From Methylocystis parvus OBBP (lineage in GTDB: Bacteria > Pseudomonadota > Alphaproteobacteria > Rhizobiales > Beijerinckiaceae), in the NCBI RefSeq assembly GCF_027571405.1, contig NZ_CP092968.1, positions 1,426,001 through 1,490,000 of the forward strand: DNA of 64,000 nt, read 5' to 3'. The translations under genes were made by a program, and so were the position numbers. Within the stretch, counting starts at the first letter, position 1. Every line of letters starts with the position of its first letter. The notes under the pieces were generated by a model, which saw only the letters and a list, made by a program, of their open reading frames with translations, did not search any database and was not told the origin of the DNA. Positions 25,991 to 34,891 of the stretch are shown here, piece by piece.

Positions 25991-26983
25991 TCATTTCGCC
26001 GCCTCCGCCTCCACGATCGGCGTCACAGAAACCGGCATGCCGAGCGGCAGTTCCCGCGCTTTGCCCTGGAGCCGCGCCTCGGCCTTGAAGACGAGCTTCG
26101 CCCGCTCGACGTCGCTGAAAATGACCGGCGGCGTATATTCCTGCCGGCTGGATACGAAAGAAATCAGCCCGAAAAGATCGTCTGGGCAGCCGTCGCAGCG
26201 AACCCGCACCCGCTCGCCGACGCGCACGCCCGAAAGCCGCGGCTCCGGCACATAGAAGCGCACCTTCCTGTTTTCGGGCGGCAGCAGAGCGACGACCGGC
26301 TGGCCCGTATTCACGACCTCGCCGGGACGAAAGAACACGTCCTGCACGACGCCGTTCGCCGGCGCCTTCACGCTCTGGCGCGCGATGCGAATGTCGATCG
26401 CCTGCAATTGCTCGCGGGCCTGCCCCAGGGCCGCCGCCGCAGCCTCGATCTCCTGCGAGCGGCCGGGGATGCGCGCGGCCTCCACCTGCCGATGCGCTTC
26501 CTTCACGCTCGCCTCGTCGCGCTTCAGCGCCATCTCCGCGCGGTCGAGCGTGGCTTTCGCGATGTCGCCCGTGGCGAAGAGCTTGCGCTGGCGTTGATAA
26601 TCGTTGCGGGAGAGGGCCAGAGCCGCCTCGGCGCGCTCCAGCGCCGCCTGCAGGACGGCGATCTGCTCGGGCCGGCTGGTCGCGGCCTGAAGGTTCTGGA
26701 CCTGCGCTTCGAGCTGGCCGATGCGCGCATCCGCCTCGGCGCGGCTGCGGTCGAGAAGCGGCGTCGCCATGGAAAAAAGTTGATCGCCCGCCTTCACGAC
26801 CGAGCCGGCCGCGACGTAAAGCTTCGACAGCCTTTCGCCCTCATTGGGGCCGATATAGAGCGTCTCGCCTTCGACATAGCCGAGAAAGGGCGCGTCGGCC
26901 GGGGCGTTGTCGCCCATCATGCGCCAGGCGACAAACCCCGCCAGCGCAAGAAGGATCGCCGCTATCGCGGCCGCGCGTCCCAT
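25991..26983 (-). CDS. HlyD-family membrane-fusion protein
   Basis: 330 residues. One N-terminal membrane helix (AAAIAAILLALAGFVAWRM), a lipoyl-like half (YVEGETLYIGPNEGERLSKLYV), a long alpha-hairpin coiled coil (about 75-185), and the second lipoyl half (IRIARQSVKAPANGVVQDVFFRPGEVV). It is YbhG-like, bridging the ABC-2 pump to an outer-membrane channel. The ATG at 26983 was preferred; a TTG at 27034 would add a basic stretch but has poor ribosome-site spacing. Confidence 0.88.
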   Translation of the reverse strand: MGRAAAIAAILLALAGFVAWRMMGDNAPADAPFLGYVEGETLYIGPNEGERLSKLYVAAGSVVKAGDQLFSMATPLLDRSRAEADARIGQLEAQVQNLQAATSRPEQIAVLQAALERAEAALALSRNDYQRQRKLFATGDIAKATLDRAEMALKRDEASVKEAHRQVEAARIPGRSQEIEAAAAALGQAREQLQAIDIRIARQSVKAPANGVVQDVFFRPGEVVNTGQPVVALLPPENRKVRFYVPEPRLSGVRVGERVRVRCDGCPDDLFGLISFVSSRQEYTPPVIFSDVERAKLVFKAEARLQGKARELPLGMPVSVTPIVEAEAAK

Positions 26984-27113
26984 CCCTCGCCGCCTCCTCT
27001 GGCGCTCTGCCTCTCGCGCCTCGCGCTGCGCCAAACTCCTTTTGGCGCGCCGCAGGCAAAAAGGCTACAGTGCTTCGACGCGTGTGCGAAGAGGACGCGA
27101 AAAGGGATCGGAA

Positions 27114-28793
27114 ATGTCTAAAGAGATTGCGGAATTGCCCGAGCGCGAAGGGATGGATTACGACGTGGTGATCGTGGGCGCGGGCCCCGCCGGCCTCGCC
27201 GCGGCGATTCGCCTCAAGCAGGTCGCGCCCGACCTTTCCGTCGTCGTCATCGAAAAAGGTTCGGAGCCCGGCGCCCATATCCTCTCCGGCGCCGTCATCG
27301 ATCCCATCGGACTCGACCGCCTCGTCCCCGGCTGGCGCGAGCGCGACGACGCCCCGCTGAAAACGCAGGTCCATGACGACCAGTTCTATCTGCTCAGCGA
27401 GACGGGCGGCGTTCGCCTGCCCAATATCCTGATGCCGAAGCTGATGAACAATCACGGCAACTTTATCGGCTCGCTCGCCAATGTCGTGCGCTTCCTCGCG
27501 TCCGAAGCCGAAAATCTCGGCGTCGAGATCTATCCGGGCTTCGCCGGCGCCGAAATTCTTTATGGCGAGAATGGCGAAGTGACGGGCGTCGCGACGGGCG
27601 ACATGGGCGTCGGCCGCGACGGCGAACCAAAGGACAGTTTCACCCGCGGCATGGAATTGCGCGGCAAATATACGCTCTTCGGAGAGGGCGCGCGCGGCTC
27701 GCTGACCAAGCAGCTCCTGGCGAAATACGATCTCTGCGACGGCCGCGACGTTCAGAAGTTCGGCATCGGCTTCAAGGAGCTCTGGCGCATCCCGAAGGAG
27801 AAGCACAAACCCGGTCTCGTGCAGCACTCCTTCGGCTGGCCGCTGCAGAGCGACACGGGCGGCGGCTCCTTCCTCTATCACTTCGAGGACGGTCTCGTAT
27901 CGGTCGGCTTCGTCGTGCATCTCAACTACTCGAACCCGACGCTCTCGCCCTTCGACGAGTTCCAGCGCTTCAAATGCCATCCGCTGGTCGCGCCGACTTT
28001 GGAAGGCGGCGAGCGCCTCGCTTATGGCGCACGCGCGCTCACCGAAGGCGGCTGGCAGAGCGTGCCCAAGCTCGTCTTCCCCGGCGGCGCGCTGATCGGC
28101 TGCGGCGCCGGCTTCATGAATGTGCCGCGCATCAAAGGCTCGCATAACGCGATCCTCTCCGGCATGCTCGCCGCCGAGAATGTCGCCGCGGCGCTCGGCG
28201 CGGGCCGCGCCTATGACGAAGTGACGTCGTATGACGGCGCCTGGCGCGCATCGGAGATCGGCCGCGATCTCAAACCGGTGCGCAACGTCAAGCCGCTCTG
28301 GTCCAAATACGGCACCTATATCGGCGCGTCGCTCGGCGGGCTGGACATGTGGACCAATTCGCTCTTCGGCTTCTCCTTCTTCGGCACGCAGTCGCATGGC
28401 AAGCCGGATTACGCCTGCCTGAAGCCGCTCTCGGAAGTGACGCCGATCGTCTATCCGAAGCTCACGCAGAAGCCCGCGTTCGACAAGCTCTCCTCGGTCT
28501 TCGTCTCGAACACGAACCATGAGGAAGACCAGCCGGTGCATCTGCGGCTGACCGATCCCTCAATCCCCATCGAGAAGAATCTTCCGCTTTATGGCGAGCC
28601 GGCGCGGCTCTATTGCCCGGCGGGCGTCTATGAAGTCGTCTATGGCGACGAGGCGGCGAAAAGCGACCCGCGCTTCGTGATCAACGCGCAGAACTGCGTG
28701 CACTGCAAAACCTGCGACATCAAGGACCCCGCGCAAAACATCACCTGGGTCCCGCCGGAAGGGTCGGGCGGCCCGAACTATCCGAATATGTGA
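27114..28793 (+). CDS. electron-transfer flavoprotein:ubiquinone oxidoreductase
   Basis: 559 residues, typical length. Passes electrons from ETF to ubiquinone at the inner membrane. FAD site VVIVGAGPAGLAAAIRL; quinone-region blocks such as GAHILSGAVIDPIGL; C-terminal [4Fe-4S] ligands in CPAGVYEVV and NAQNCVHCKTCDIKDP. It starts at ATG 27114; no etfAB gene is in the window. Divergent from the HlyD gene. Confidence 0.96.
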   Translation: MSKEIAELPEREGMDYDVVIVGAGPAGLAAAIRLKQVAPDLSVVVIEKGSEPGAHILSGAVIDPIGLDRLVPGWRERDDAPLKTQVHDDQFYLLSETGGVRLPNILMPKLMNNHGNFIGSLANVVRFLASEAENLGVEIYPGFAGAEILYGENGEVTGVATGDMGVGRDGEPKDSFTRGMELRGKYTLFGEGARGSLTKQLLAKYDLCDGRDVQKFGIGFKELWRIPKEKHKPGLVQHSFGWPLQSDTGGGSFLYHFEDGLVSVGFVVHLNYSNPTLSPFDEFQRFKCHPLVAPTLEGGERLAYGARALTEGGWQSVPKLVFPGGALIGCGAGFMNVPRIKGSHNAILSGMLAAENVAAALGAGRAYDEVTSYDGAWRASEIGRDLKPVRNVKPLWSKYGTYIGASLGGLDMWTNSLFGFSFFGTQSHGKPDYACLKPLSEVTPIVYPKLTQKPAFDKLSSVFVSNTNHEEDQPVHLRLTDPSIPIEKNLPLYGEPARLYCPAGVYEVVYGDEAAKSDPRFVINAQNCVHCKTCDIKDPAQNITWVPPEGSGGPNYPNM

Positions 28794-28803
28794 TGCCGCG
28801 CCC

Positions 28804-28915
28804 CCCTCCCTGTCCCTCCCCCGCTCACGCGGGAGAGGGGACGCTCACGATCCACATTGCCGATGAAGGCGCCGATCACCTCCTCTCCCGCGAAGCGGGG
28901 GAGGGTTGGGGAGGG
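28804..28915. repeat. intergenic inverted repeat (REP-like)
   Basis: 22-base arms at 28804-28825 and 28894-28915 are complementary apart from about two positions and enclose further inner palindromes (CCGCTCACGCGGG; CCCGCGAAGCGGG). It fills the ETF-QO to ydcF-like gap and could fold into one long structure. Confidence 0.75.
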
Positions 28916-28946
28916 AGCCGTCGAACAGAGCGCCGAACGTATTTAA

Positions 28947-29741
28947 ATGTTCTTCATCCTCTCAAAGATTTTTGAATTCCTCGCCACGCCGACGCATCTC
29001 GCGCTCTTCATCGGCGCGCTGGGCGCGCTTCTTTCCGTCACGCGCTATAGACGCGCAGGCTGCGCGCTTTCGGGCGGCGCGATCGTCCTTCTGCTGATCT
29101 TGGGCTTCTCTCCGCTTCCGGCCCTCATCGCCGTGCCGCTCGAAGCGCGTTTCCCGCCGCCGCCGGAAGACGCGCCGGCGCCGGACGGGATCATCGTGCT
29201 CGGCGGCTCCGTCGACGAAAATCTCAGCGGCGTGTTGGGCCGCGTTACGCTCGCCGACGCCGCCGAGCGTCTCACCGCGCCTATCGCGCTGCGCCGGCTT
29301 TATCCCAAGGCGCGCATCGTCTTCACCGGCGGCACGGCGGCGCTGCGCGGCTCGCAATATACGGAAGCCGGCACGGTGCAGAAATTCTGGCGCGAGGTCG
29401 GCCTCGATCAAGGCGACATTCTCTACGAGGACAAATCGCGCAACACTTTCGAGAATGCGGTCTTCACCCGCGACCTCGTGAAGCCGCAGCCCAGCGAACG
29501 CTGGCTGCTCGTGACCTCGGCGATGCATATGCCGCGCTCCGTCGGCATTTTCCGCAAGGCTGGCTTTCCGGTCGTCGCCTATCCCGTCGATTATCGCACG
29601 ACGGCGGATTTCCGCGGCTTCGGCGCGCCGCGCCACGCCTCGCGAAACTTCACCCTCGCAGAATTCGCCGCGCATGAATGGGCCGGCCTCGCCGCCTATC
29701 GGCTGACGGGGAAAACCGACGCGCTGTTTCCGGCGCCGTAA
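28947..29741 (+). CDS. YdcF/DUF218-family membrane protein
   Basis: 264 residues. Two N-terminal hydrophobic segments, then the DUF218 domain: DGIIVLGGSVDE, IVFTGGTAALRGSQYTEA, YEDKSRNTFENAVF, LLVTSAMHMPRSVGIFRKAGF. The family includes ElyC/SanA-type envelope proteins; the precise role here is unknown. It converges on the LuxR-type regulator with a 2-base gap. Confidence 0.9.
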   Translation: MFFILSKIFEFLATPTHLALFIGALGALLSVTRYRRAGCALSGGAIVLLLILGFSPLPALIAVPLEARFPPPPEDAPAPDGIIVLGGSVDENLSGVLGRVTLADAAERLTAPIALRRLYPKARIVFTGGTAALRGSQYTEAGTVQKFWREVGLDQGDILYEDKSRNTFENAVFTRDLVKPQPSERWLLVTSAMHMPRSVGIFRKAGFPVVAYPVDYRTTADFRGFGAPRHASRNFTLAEFAAHEWAGLAAYRLTGKTDALFPAP

Positions 29742-29743
29742 CT

Positions 29744-30553
29744 TTATTCGGAACGCCGCCGCCCTCTGGTCGTCGTCGTCGGCTCCATGCTGCGGCCCCC
29801 GGAGCCGCCGGGCCAGCTCCCATGCTTCATCTCGAGAAACAGCGCGATCGCCTGTGCGCGGTTGCGCACTTCCAGCTTCTCGAAAAGATTGCGCAGATGG
29901 AATTTGATCGTGTTGATCGAGACGCCGAAATCCTTGGCGAGCTGGCTGTTGGTGTGGCCCGAGCCCAGCGCCGACAACAGGCTTCTCTCACGCAGCGTCA
30001 GATTCTCCAACGGATCGCTGCGCATCTTTCGGATGTCGACGAAGGGAAAGACCATGTCGCCGGCCGCCACGGCCGCCAACACGTCGAGAAGGCGCTCCGG
30101 CGGCGCGCGCTTCGAGACGAATCCGGCGCCGCCGAGTTGCAGCGTCTCGGCCGGCGCGGCGGGATCGTTGGTGCCGCTATAGACGACGATCTTGGGCGCC
30201 GCGACCTGACGCGACAGCGCGCGCAAAACGTCGCGCGCATGCAGCGTCGGCAATTGCCAGCCAATGACCGCAATGGCGAATTTCTGCTGACGCGCGGCCT
30301 CGAGGAATTCCTCGCCATCGGTGACTTTGAGCACGAGATTGAAGCGATTGTCGTCGGAGAGCAGCTTGTCCAGCCCCGCCAGGATCAGCGGGCTCTTATC
30401 CGCTATGGCGACGTCGATGCGACCCGCTTCCTGCTGGCCGGCGCCGTCCTCATTGTCCGGCCGCGGCGCGGCCTTCGCCGCATCGCCGATTCCGCTCGCC
30501 TGGGCGATATCCGATCGACCGTCACTCGCCCTGATCGAAGAGGTAGGGGCCAT
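29744..30553 (-). CDS. LuxR/NarL-type regulator with degenerate receiver domain
   Basis: 269 residues from the second of two adjacent ATGs (GGAGG five bases before it). About 45 disordered residues precede a receiver-like domain and a C-terminal LuxR helix-turn-helix (LTLRERSLLSALGSGHTNSQLAKDFGVSINTIKFHLRNLFEKL). In the receiver the phospho-acceptor Asp is replaced by Gly98 (AVIGWQLP instead of LLDLxLP) and the acidic pair is reduced to D52-K53; the Ser (YSG) and Lys (SKR) remain. It probably does not use ordinary phosphorylation. Confidence 0.85.
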   Translation of the reverse strand: MAPTSSIRASDGRSDIAQASGIGDAAKAAPRPDNEDGAGQQEAGRIDVAIADKSPLILAGLDKLLSDDNRFNLVLKVTDGEEFLEAARQQKFAIAVIGWQLPTLHARDVLRALSRQVAAPKIVVYSGTNDPAAPAETLQLGGAGFVSKRAPPERLLDVLAAVAAGDMVFPFVDIRKMRSDPLENLTLRERSLLSALGSGHTNSQLAKDFGVSINTIKFHLRNLFEKLEVRNRAQAIALFLEMKHGSWPGGSGGRSMEPTTTTRGRRRSE

Positions 30554-30760
30554 CATTTCCTCCAGGCCCGGACGCGCCAACCGCGCGGGCCGAAAAATCC
30601 CCAAAAAACTCGTCTAAGCCTGCATTGGAAAGCTGGGCGGACGAAAGGCGACGTGCCGCCTCCACCTACCCGTTGGTGGTGGAAGTCGCGCTAGAATACT
30701 CAGGACGGCGGGCGACGCAAGCTCTCTCCCTTCGGACGAAAGGATCAGACGCGAACAGAC

Positions 30761-30799
30761 AAAAAATTAGGCGCGTCGCATCGGTAAGACCGACGCGCC
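30761..30799 (-). terminator. intrinsic terminator of the 37-residue ORF
   Basis: On the minus strand a perfect 9-bp stem GGCGCGTCG/CGACGCGCC with a 12-base loop, then TAATTTTTT. It lies 31 bases after the small gene's stop. Confidence 0.85.
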
Positions 30800-30829
30800 G
30801 CGCCTCGAATAGAATGCTGGCGACTAGAA

Positions 30830-30943
30830 TTAGTCGGTGAAGACCCAGCGAGCGGCGAAGTAAGCGGCCGCGCCAATGACGATGATGGCGATCATGCCGA
30901 CCGGAGTCGCGGCATAGCTGGTGAGTTCGAGAATAGCGCCCAT
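30830..30943 (-). CDS. 37-residue single-span membrane peptide
   Basis: MGAILELTSYAATPVGMIAI... ending FAARWVFTD: one hydrophobic helix flanked by small polar ends. The ribosome site is near-ideal (AAGGAGGAG seven bases or fewer before the ATG) and a strong terminator follows, so it forms a complete one-gene unit. Such short genes are usually missed by annotation. No family recognised; role unknown. Confidence 0.75.
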   Translation of the reverse strand: MGAILELTSYAATPVGMIAIIVIGAAAYFAARWVFTD

Positions 30944-31346
30944 TATCTCCTCCTTCTGTCACACATACTGTCGGTTCTAACTTTTAGCCGACATCTCATC
31001 CGGCCCGCCGTCGCCGACGGACGTTTCTGATTCAAGATTTAGGATCGCATCGTGGACATGTTCCCATCGCGTATCAACGCGAGCCTCGAAAGGGTGGGCG
31101 CACATCTGTTCGGCCCTGTCCGCGCCCGGTGAGCCATATTGCTCCACAGCTTGTCTACTGTGGTTCCGAAATGCGGTGAGGGAACGAACTATTGTAGTCG
31201 CTGATCCTTGTCAAGCGACATACGGGATGCAGCGCAGCGCGCTCCGGCGACGCGTTGTCGCGGAGTTATGACGATTGGCCGAGATTGCGCTTGCCGCGCA
31301 TATTCGCCGACGACTAATGTCCGCGCGGTTAACCAAGCGAGCCGTC
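30944..31346. other. intergenic region, no gene seen
   Basis: About 400 bases upstream of both the small membrane peptide gene and the DUF1190-like gene. The part 31140-31215 is AT-richer than its surroundings. Open frames here lack a ribosome site and resemble no protein. It may carry a long leader or a small RNA, but nothing specific is visible. Confidence 0.4.
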
Positions 31347-31745
31347 ATGCCCAGCACGCAATTGAAAATCCTCGTTGTCCTCGTCGCCTTGGCGGCCGCC
31401 GGCTTCTCTTACTTCTATGCGCATCGCACGGCGCCCGCCTGTCTGGAGGGCGGCAAATACATGGCGAGCGTCGCCGATTGCCAGGCTTGGGGATTTGACG
31501 CAGCGCTCTGCAGACAAGCGGTCGAGAAGGCGCGGGCCGTCGCCGCGCGCGCGGCCCCGAAGACCGACACCATGTTCCAGTGCGAATTGCGCTTCACCGA
31601 CTGTTTCGAGAGTCCGAACGGCGGCTTCTCTCCGCGCCCCGCCTTCTGCCTGCGCGCCGACGGCGAGCCGCGCGAGACCCGCTATCTCGAATATGAATCC
31701 GACCGTCGCAACCGCAAGAAAACGAAGGAAGTGCGGATCGACTGA
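31347..31745 (+). CDS. DUF1190/YgiB-like exported or membrane-anchored protein
   Basis: 132 residues. N-terminal helix LKILVVLVALAAAGFSYFY, then a Cys-containing domain: VADCQAWGFDAALCRQAVEKARAVAARAAPK, FQCELRFTDCFE, FSPRPAFCL. The spacing of Cys, the xxAxxxAxxxAPK stretch and the S-P-R-P block resemble YgiB (DUF1190). The ATG at 31347 is preferred because the hydrophobic anchor begins there; earlier in-frame starts add a basic segment. Confidence 0.6.
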   Translation: MPSTQLKILVVLVALAAAGFSYFYAHRTAPACLEGGKYMASVADCQAWGFDAALCRQAVEKARAVAARAAPKTDTMFQCELRFTDCFESPNGGFSPRPAFCLRADGEPRETRYLEYESDRRNRKKTKEVRID

Positions 31746-31797
31746 GGCATAAGCGTCCGCCACGCATTCGGGCGGCGGATTCCGAACGCGGCGCGGC

Positions 31798-32622
31798 CTA
31801 GCGCTCGGAATCCGCGTGCTTAGAGCCGATCTGGAAATCCGAGGCCTCGATGACGAGGTCGCCCGCGCCGGTCTTGATGTCGATGTGAATCGGCACGACG
31901 ACATGGGCCTCGGGCAGCGGGGCCAGCCAGACATTCATGTCCCGGTTGTCGGCCATATAGCGCGTCGATCTGCTGTCCGGGCGGTGCCCGGCGATCGGCG
32001 TGTATCGCGCCGAACAAACCGCCACCGGCCCGGAATAGCCGCGCGTCTGAGCGGTATGGCCGCCGGCGTAAGAGAGCGCCACGTCGAAGCGCGTCACGCC
32101 GTCGAACACCGCGATGGTGCGGTTGCAGGCGGCCGGGCCCGTCATATCCTGCCCCTGCGGCACGCTCATGATCAGAGCGCTCACCGGATCGACGATGCGC
32201 TTCTTGTTCCCGTCGCTCACCGGAATGCGCTGCTCCGCGTCCCATGGCTCGGGCTTCACTTCCACCGCGCGGACGGCGTTGGCGACGAGGGACATGCGCA
32301 CCGTGCGCGTCTCGTCGCTATTCGTCGTTGAATTGGCGTAGGCCGTCGGCGACGGGCCGACAGTCGTCCAGCCGCCGCTCGCGGTCGCCGCGCCTTTCGT
32401 GCTGTTGACGAGATTGGCGAGGCCCGACGTGCGCATCGTGATGTCGACGCGGTAGCTTTGAGGATCGAGCACGCCCGAAGCATAGGCGCTGCCGATCGAC
32501 AGGCCCATCAAGCTCAGTCCGTAATGCGCCTTGATCGTCTCGGCGCGAAGGCCGCCCCCCGCGCAGAGCGCCAGCGCGACGACGGCCGAACCGATCAACG
32601 GCGAAGCGCGCGTCGGAATCAC
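31798..32622 (-). CDS. DUF3108 domain-containing exported protein
   Basis: 274 residues from a GTG at 32622 preceded by AAGGAGCGGAT; the longer open frame reaches 32691 but overlaps the YkgJ-like gene. Signal-like segment LIGSAVVALALCAGGGLRA, then IKAHYGLSLMGLSIGSAYASG, the start of the DUF3108 fold, and a second half with PLPEAHVVVPIHIDIKTGAGDLVIEA. Predicted periplasmic; function of the family is unknown. Confidence 0.8.
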   Translation of the reverse strand: MIPTRASPLIGSAVVALALCAGGGLRAETIKAHYGLSLMGLSIGSAYASGVLDPQSYRVDITMRTSGLANLVNSTKGAATASGGWTTVGPSPTAYANSTTNSDETRTVRMSLVANAVRAVEVKPEPWDAEQRIPVSDGNKKRIVDPVSALIMSVPQGQDMTGPAACNRTIAVFDGVTRFDVALSYAGGHTAQTRGYSGPVAVCSARYTPIAGHRPDSRSTRYMADNRDMNVWLAPLPEAHVVVPIHIDIKTGAGDLVIEASDFQIGSKHADSER

Positions 32623-32672
32623 ATCCGCTCCTTGCCGGCGCTTGAATGCGCCGCGCCTCGAAAAAGGACGTC

Positions 32673-33089
32673 TCACGCCGACTCCTGCCAATGTCCGTCC
32701 GCATAAATGCGCCAGGCGCGCAGGCCGGCTTTGGCGACAACCATTCTACCTGCCTTCGCCTCCAAGACGAGATGCTTGAATATGAGAGGATTGCGCCAGG
32801 AAAACGGCTTTTCGGGGTCGCAGACGGCGTGGTACTCGTCGCTGTCCGGATCGTCCATCAGGAGCGTGCCGACTTTGTCGGGACGCATGGTCGCGGGGAG
32901 GCCGCGGTCCTCTTTCCATTGACAGTGATAGTCGCGGCAGACCTGCGGGCGCGTCGCGTAGATTCCGCAGCCCCCCGTGGTCACGCAATGCTCGCAGAGC
33001 TTGCCCGCGGTCTTCTTCATCTCCTCGATTTCGAGAACCTTGCAGCAGAAATAGCAGGGGCCGCAGGCTTTGCCGGGAATTTCGAGCAT
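32673..33089 (-). CDS. YkgJ-like cysteine-cluster protein
   Basis: 138 residues. CGPCYFCC at the N-terminus, KLCEHC, GGCGIYATRPQVCRDYHC and a later AVCD give ten cysteines arranged as in the YkgJ/UPF0153 zinc- or iron-chelating family. Cytoplasmic, no membrane helix. Lies upstream of the DUF3108 gene in the same direction. Confidence 0.82.
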   Translation of the reverse strand: MLEIPGKACGPCYFCCKVLEIEEMKKTAGKLCEHCVTTGGCGIYATRPQVCRDYHCQWKEDRGLPATMRPDKVGTLLMDDPDSDEYHAVCDPEKPFSWRNPLIFKHLVLEAKAGRMVVAKAGLRAWRIYADGHWQESA

Positions 33090-33405
33090 GAGATCCTTGC
33101 GCGCGGGACGGGTGAGAATCGAATTGGCGTATTGTCACCGCGGCGGCCCTGGATGCAAGCAGCGGCTGAGCGAGACGGAAAGCCGTTCCGAGTCGGTCGA
33201 CAAGCCTTGTCTTTCGCGGATGCGTTCAGACGCTTTCCCGCGACGCTGCGACGCTCTTGCGTTGGACGAAAGCAAAGCGCAAACCGTTACATGAAAGACG
33301 AGTCGGCCTTTTAAGAAGCGAATGGGCGCGAGGTCGGACGAAACAAAACCCGGCGACGGCGAGCGCGCGCCCGCCGCGACGCAATAGACGAGAGCAAAGC
33401 ACGCC
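33090..33405. other. divergent intergenic region, no gene seen
   Basis: 316 bases between the YkgJ-like (-) and sulfurtransferase (+) genes. No open frame with a ribosome site, hairpin terminator or recognisable operator was found. Confidence 0.4.
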
Positions 33406-34263
33406 ATGCAATTGATCGACCCAGCCACACTCTTCGTCTCTCCTCAATGGCTCTCCGAAAATCTCGCTTCGCCCGACATTCTCGTTTTCGACGCGTCCTG
33501 GCACATGCCCGCCTCCGGCCGGGACGCCCGCGCGGAATTTGAAGCGGGGCATATTCCCGGGGCTGTGTTCTTCGACGTCGACGCCATCGCCGACCATAGC
33601 GCCGGCCTGCCGCATATGCTCCCCTCGCCCGACGCCTTCGCCGCCGAGATGCAACGCCTGCGCTTCGGCGACGGCATGCATGCGATCGTCTATGACAGCG
33701 TCGGCCTGTTTTCGGCGCCGCGCCTGTGGTGGACCATGAAGGTCTTTGGCGTCGAAAAGGTCTCGATCCTGGCCGGCGGCCTGCCGGCCTGGAAGGCCGA
33801 GGGGCGTCCCGTCGGGACCGGCGATTTCGCCCGCGAGCCCCGCCCCTTCACGCCGCGCTTCAATCCGGAACTCGTGGCCGACGCCGCCCGCGTGAACGCC
33901 GCGCTGGAAAGCCGCGCCGCCCAGGTCGTCGACGCCCGCTCGGGCGAGCGCTTTCTCGGCCGCGCCGCCGAGCCGCGTCCCGGCCTGCGTTCCGGCCATA
34001 TGCCCGGCGCCTATAACCTGCCCTTCGGCAGCGTGATCGAAGGCGGGAAGATGAAAGACAAGGCAGGGCTCGAAGCGGCCTTCGCGGCGGCCGGCCTCGA
34101 TCCGGACAGACCGACGATCGCGAGCTGCGGCTCGGGGATGACCGCCTGCATTCTGAGCCTCGCCTTCGCCGCGGCGAGTCATCCCATGATGGCGGTTTAC
34201 GACGGCTCCTGGTCGGAATGGGGCGCGCGCGCCGACCTCCCGGTCGTGGCCTATATCGACTAA
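33406..34263 (+). CDS. sseA: 3-mercaptopyruvate/thiosulfate sulfurtransferase
   Basis: 285 residues with two rhodanese domains. The N-terminal domain is inactive in type; the C-terminal domain has the active Cys in SCGSGMTACILSLA. CGSGxTA is the mercaptopyruvate sulfurtransferase signature rather than the CRxGxR of thiosulfate sulfurtransferases. It moves sulfur from 3-mercaptopyruvate to acceptors in the cytoplasm. Confidence 0.92.
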   Translation: MQLIDPATLFVSPQWLSENLASPDILVFDASWHMPASGRDARAEFEAGHIPGAVFFDVDAIADHSAGLPHMLPSPDAFAAEMQRLRFGDGMHAIVYDSVGLFSAPRLWWTMKVFGVEKVSILAGGLPAWKAEGRPVGTGDFAREPRPFTPRFNPELVADAARVNAALESRAAQVVDARSGERFLGRAAEPRPGLRSGHMPGAYNLPFGSVIEGGKMKDKAGLEAAFAAAGLDPDRPTIASCGSGMTACILSLAFAAASHPMMAVYDGSWSEWGARADLPVVAYID

Positions 34264-34273
34264 TGCTCAATAG

Positions 34274-34292
34274 ACAGGCAGATTATGCCTGT
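34274..34292. promoter_or_regulatory. inverted repeat upstream of glnB
   Basis: ACAGGCA-GATTA-TGCCTGT, 7-base perfect arms, flanked by CAATAG on both sides. There is no T run. It may be an operator or a weak end of the sseA transcript. Confidence 0.4.
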
Positions 34293-34447
34293 TCAATAGG
34301 CGTATAGGCTCATTCAGCGGCGCTGGAGGCGAATCCGGCGCCAATCGATTGGCCATGGCGTGGAAATCGCTCAGATGGTAGAAGCTCGGCGGCGTCTGCG
34401 GAAGCGACGCGCGCGGGCGGGCGGGAGCTTGGACGCAGCGGGGATAA

Positions 34448-34789
<342 letters not shown>

Positions 34790-34891
34790 CTTTTCGAGCC
34801 CACCAAAATGAGCTTCCTCGAAAAACTGTTTCGCCGCGCCGAAACGCCACAGGCCAACGCCGCCAAAACCAAGGAAGAGGCAAGGATCGAC

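Noticed and set aside
31208..31498. plus-strand frame upstream of the DUF1190-like gene
   Set aside because: Overlaps that gene in another frame and lacks a ribosome site or recognisable motif.
34808..34891. 28-residue N-terminal extension of glutamine synthetase
   Set aside because: In frame, but the downstream ATG has the better ribosome site and gives the family length; kept only as an alternative.
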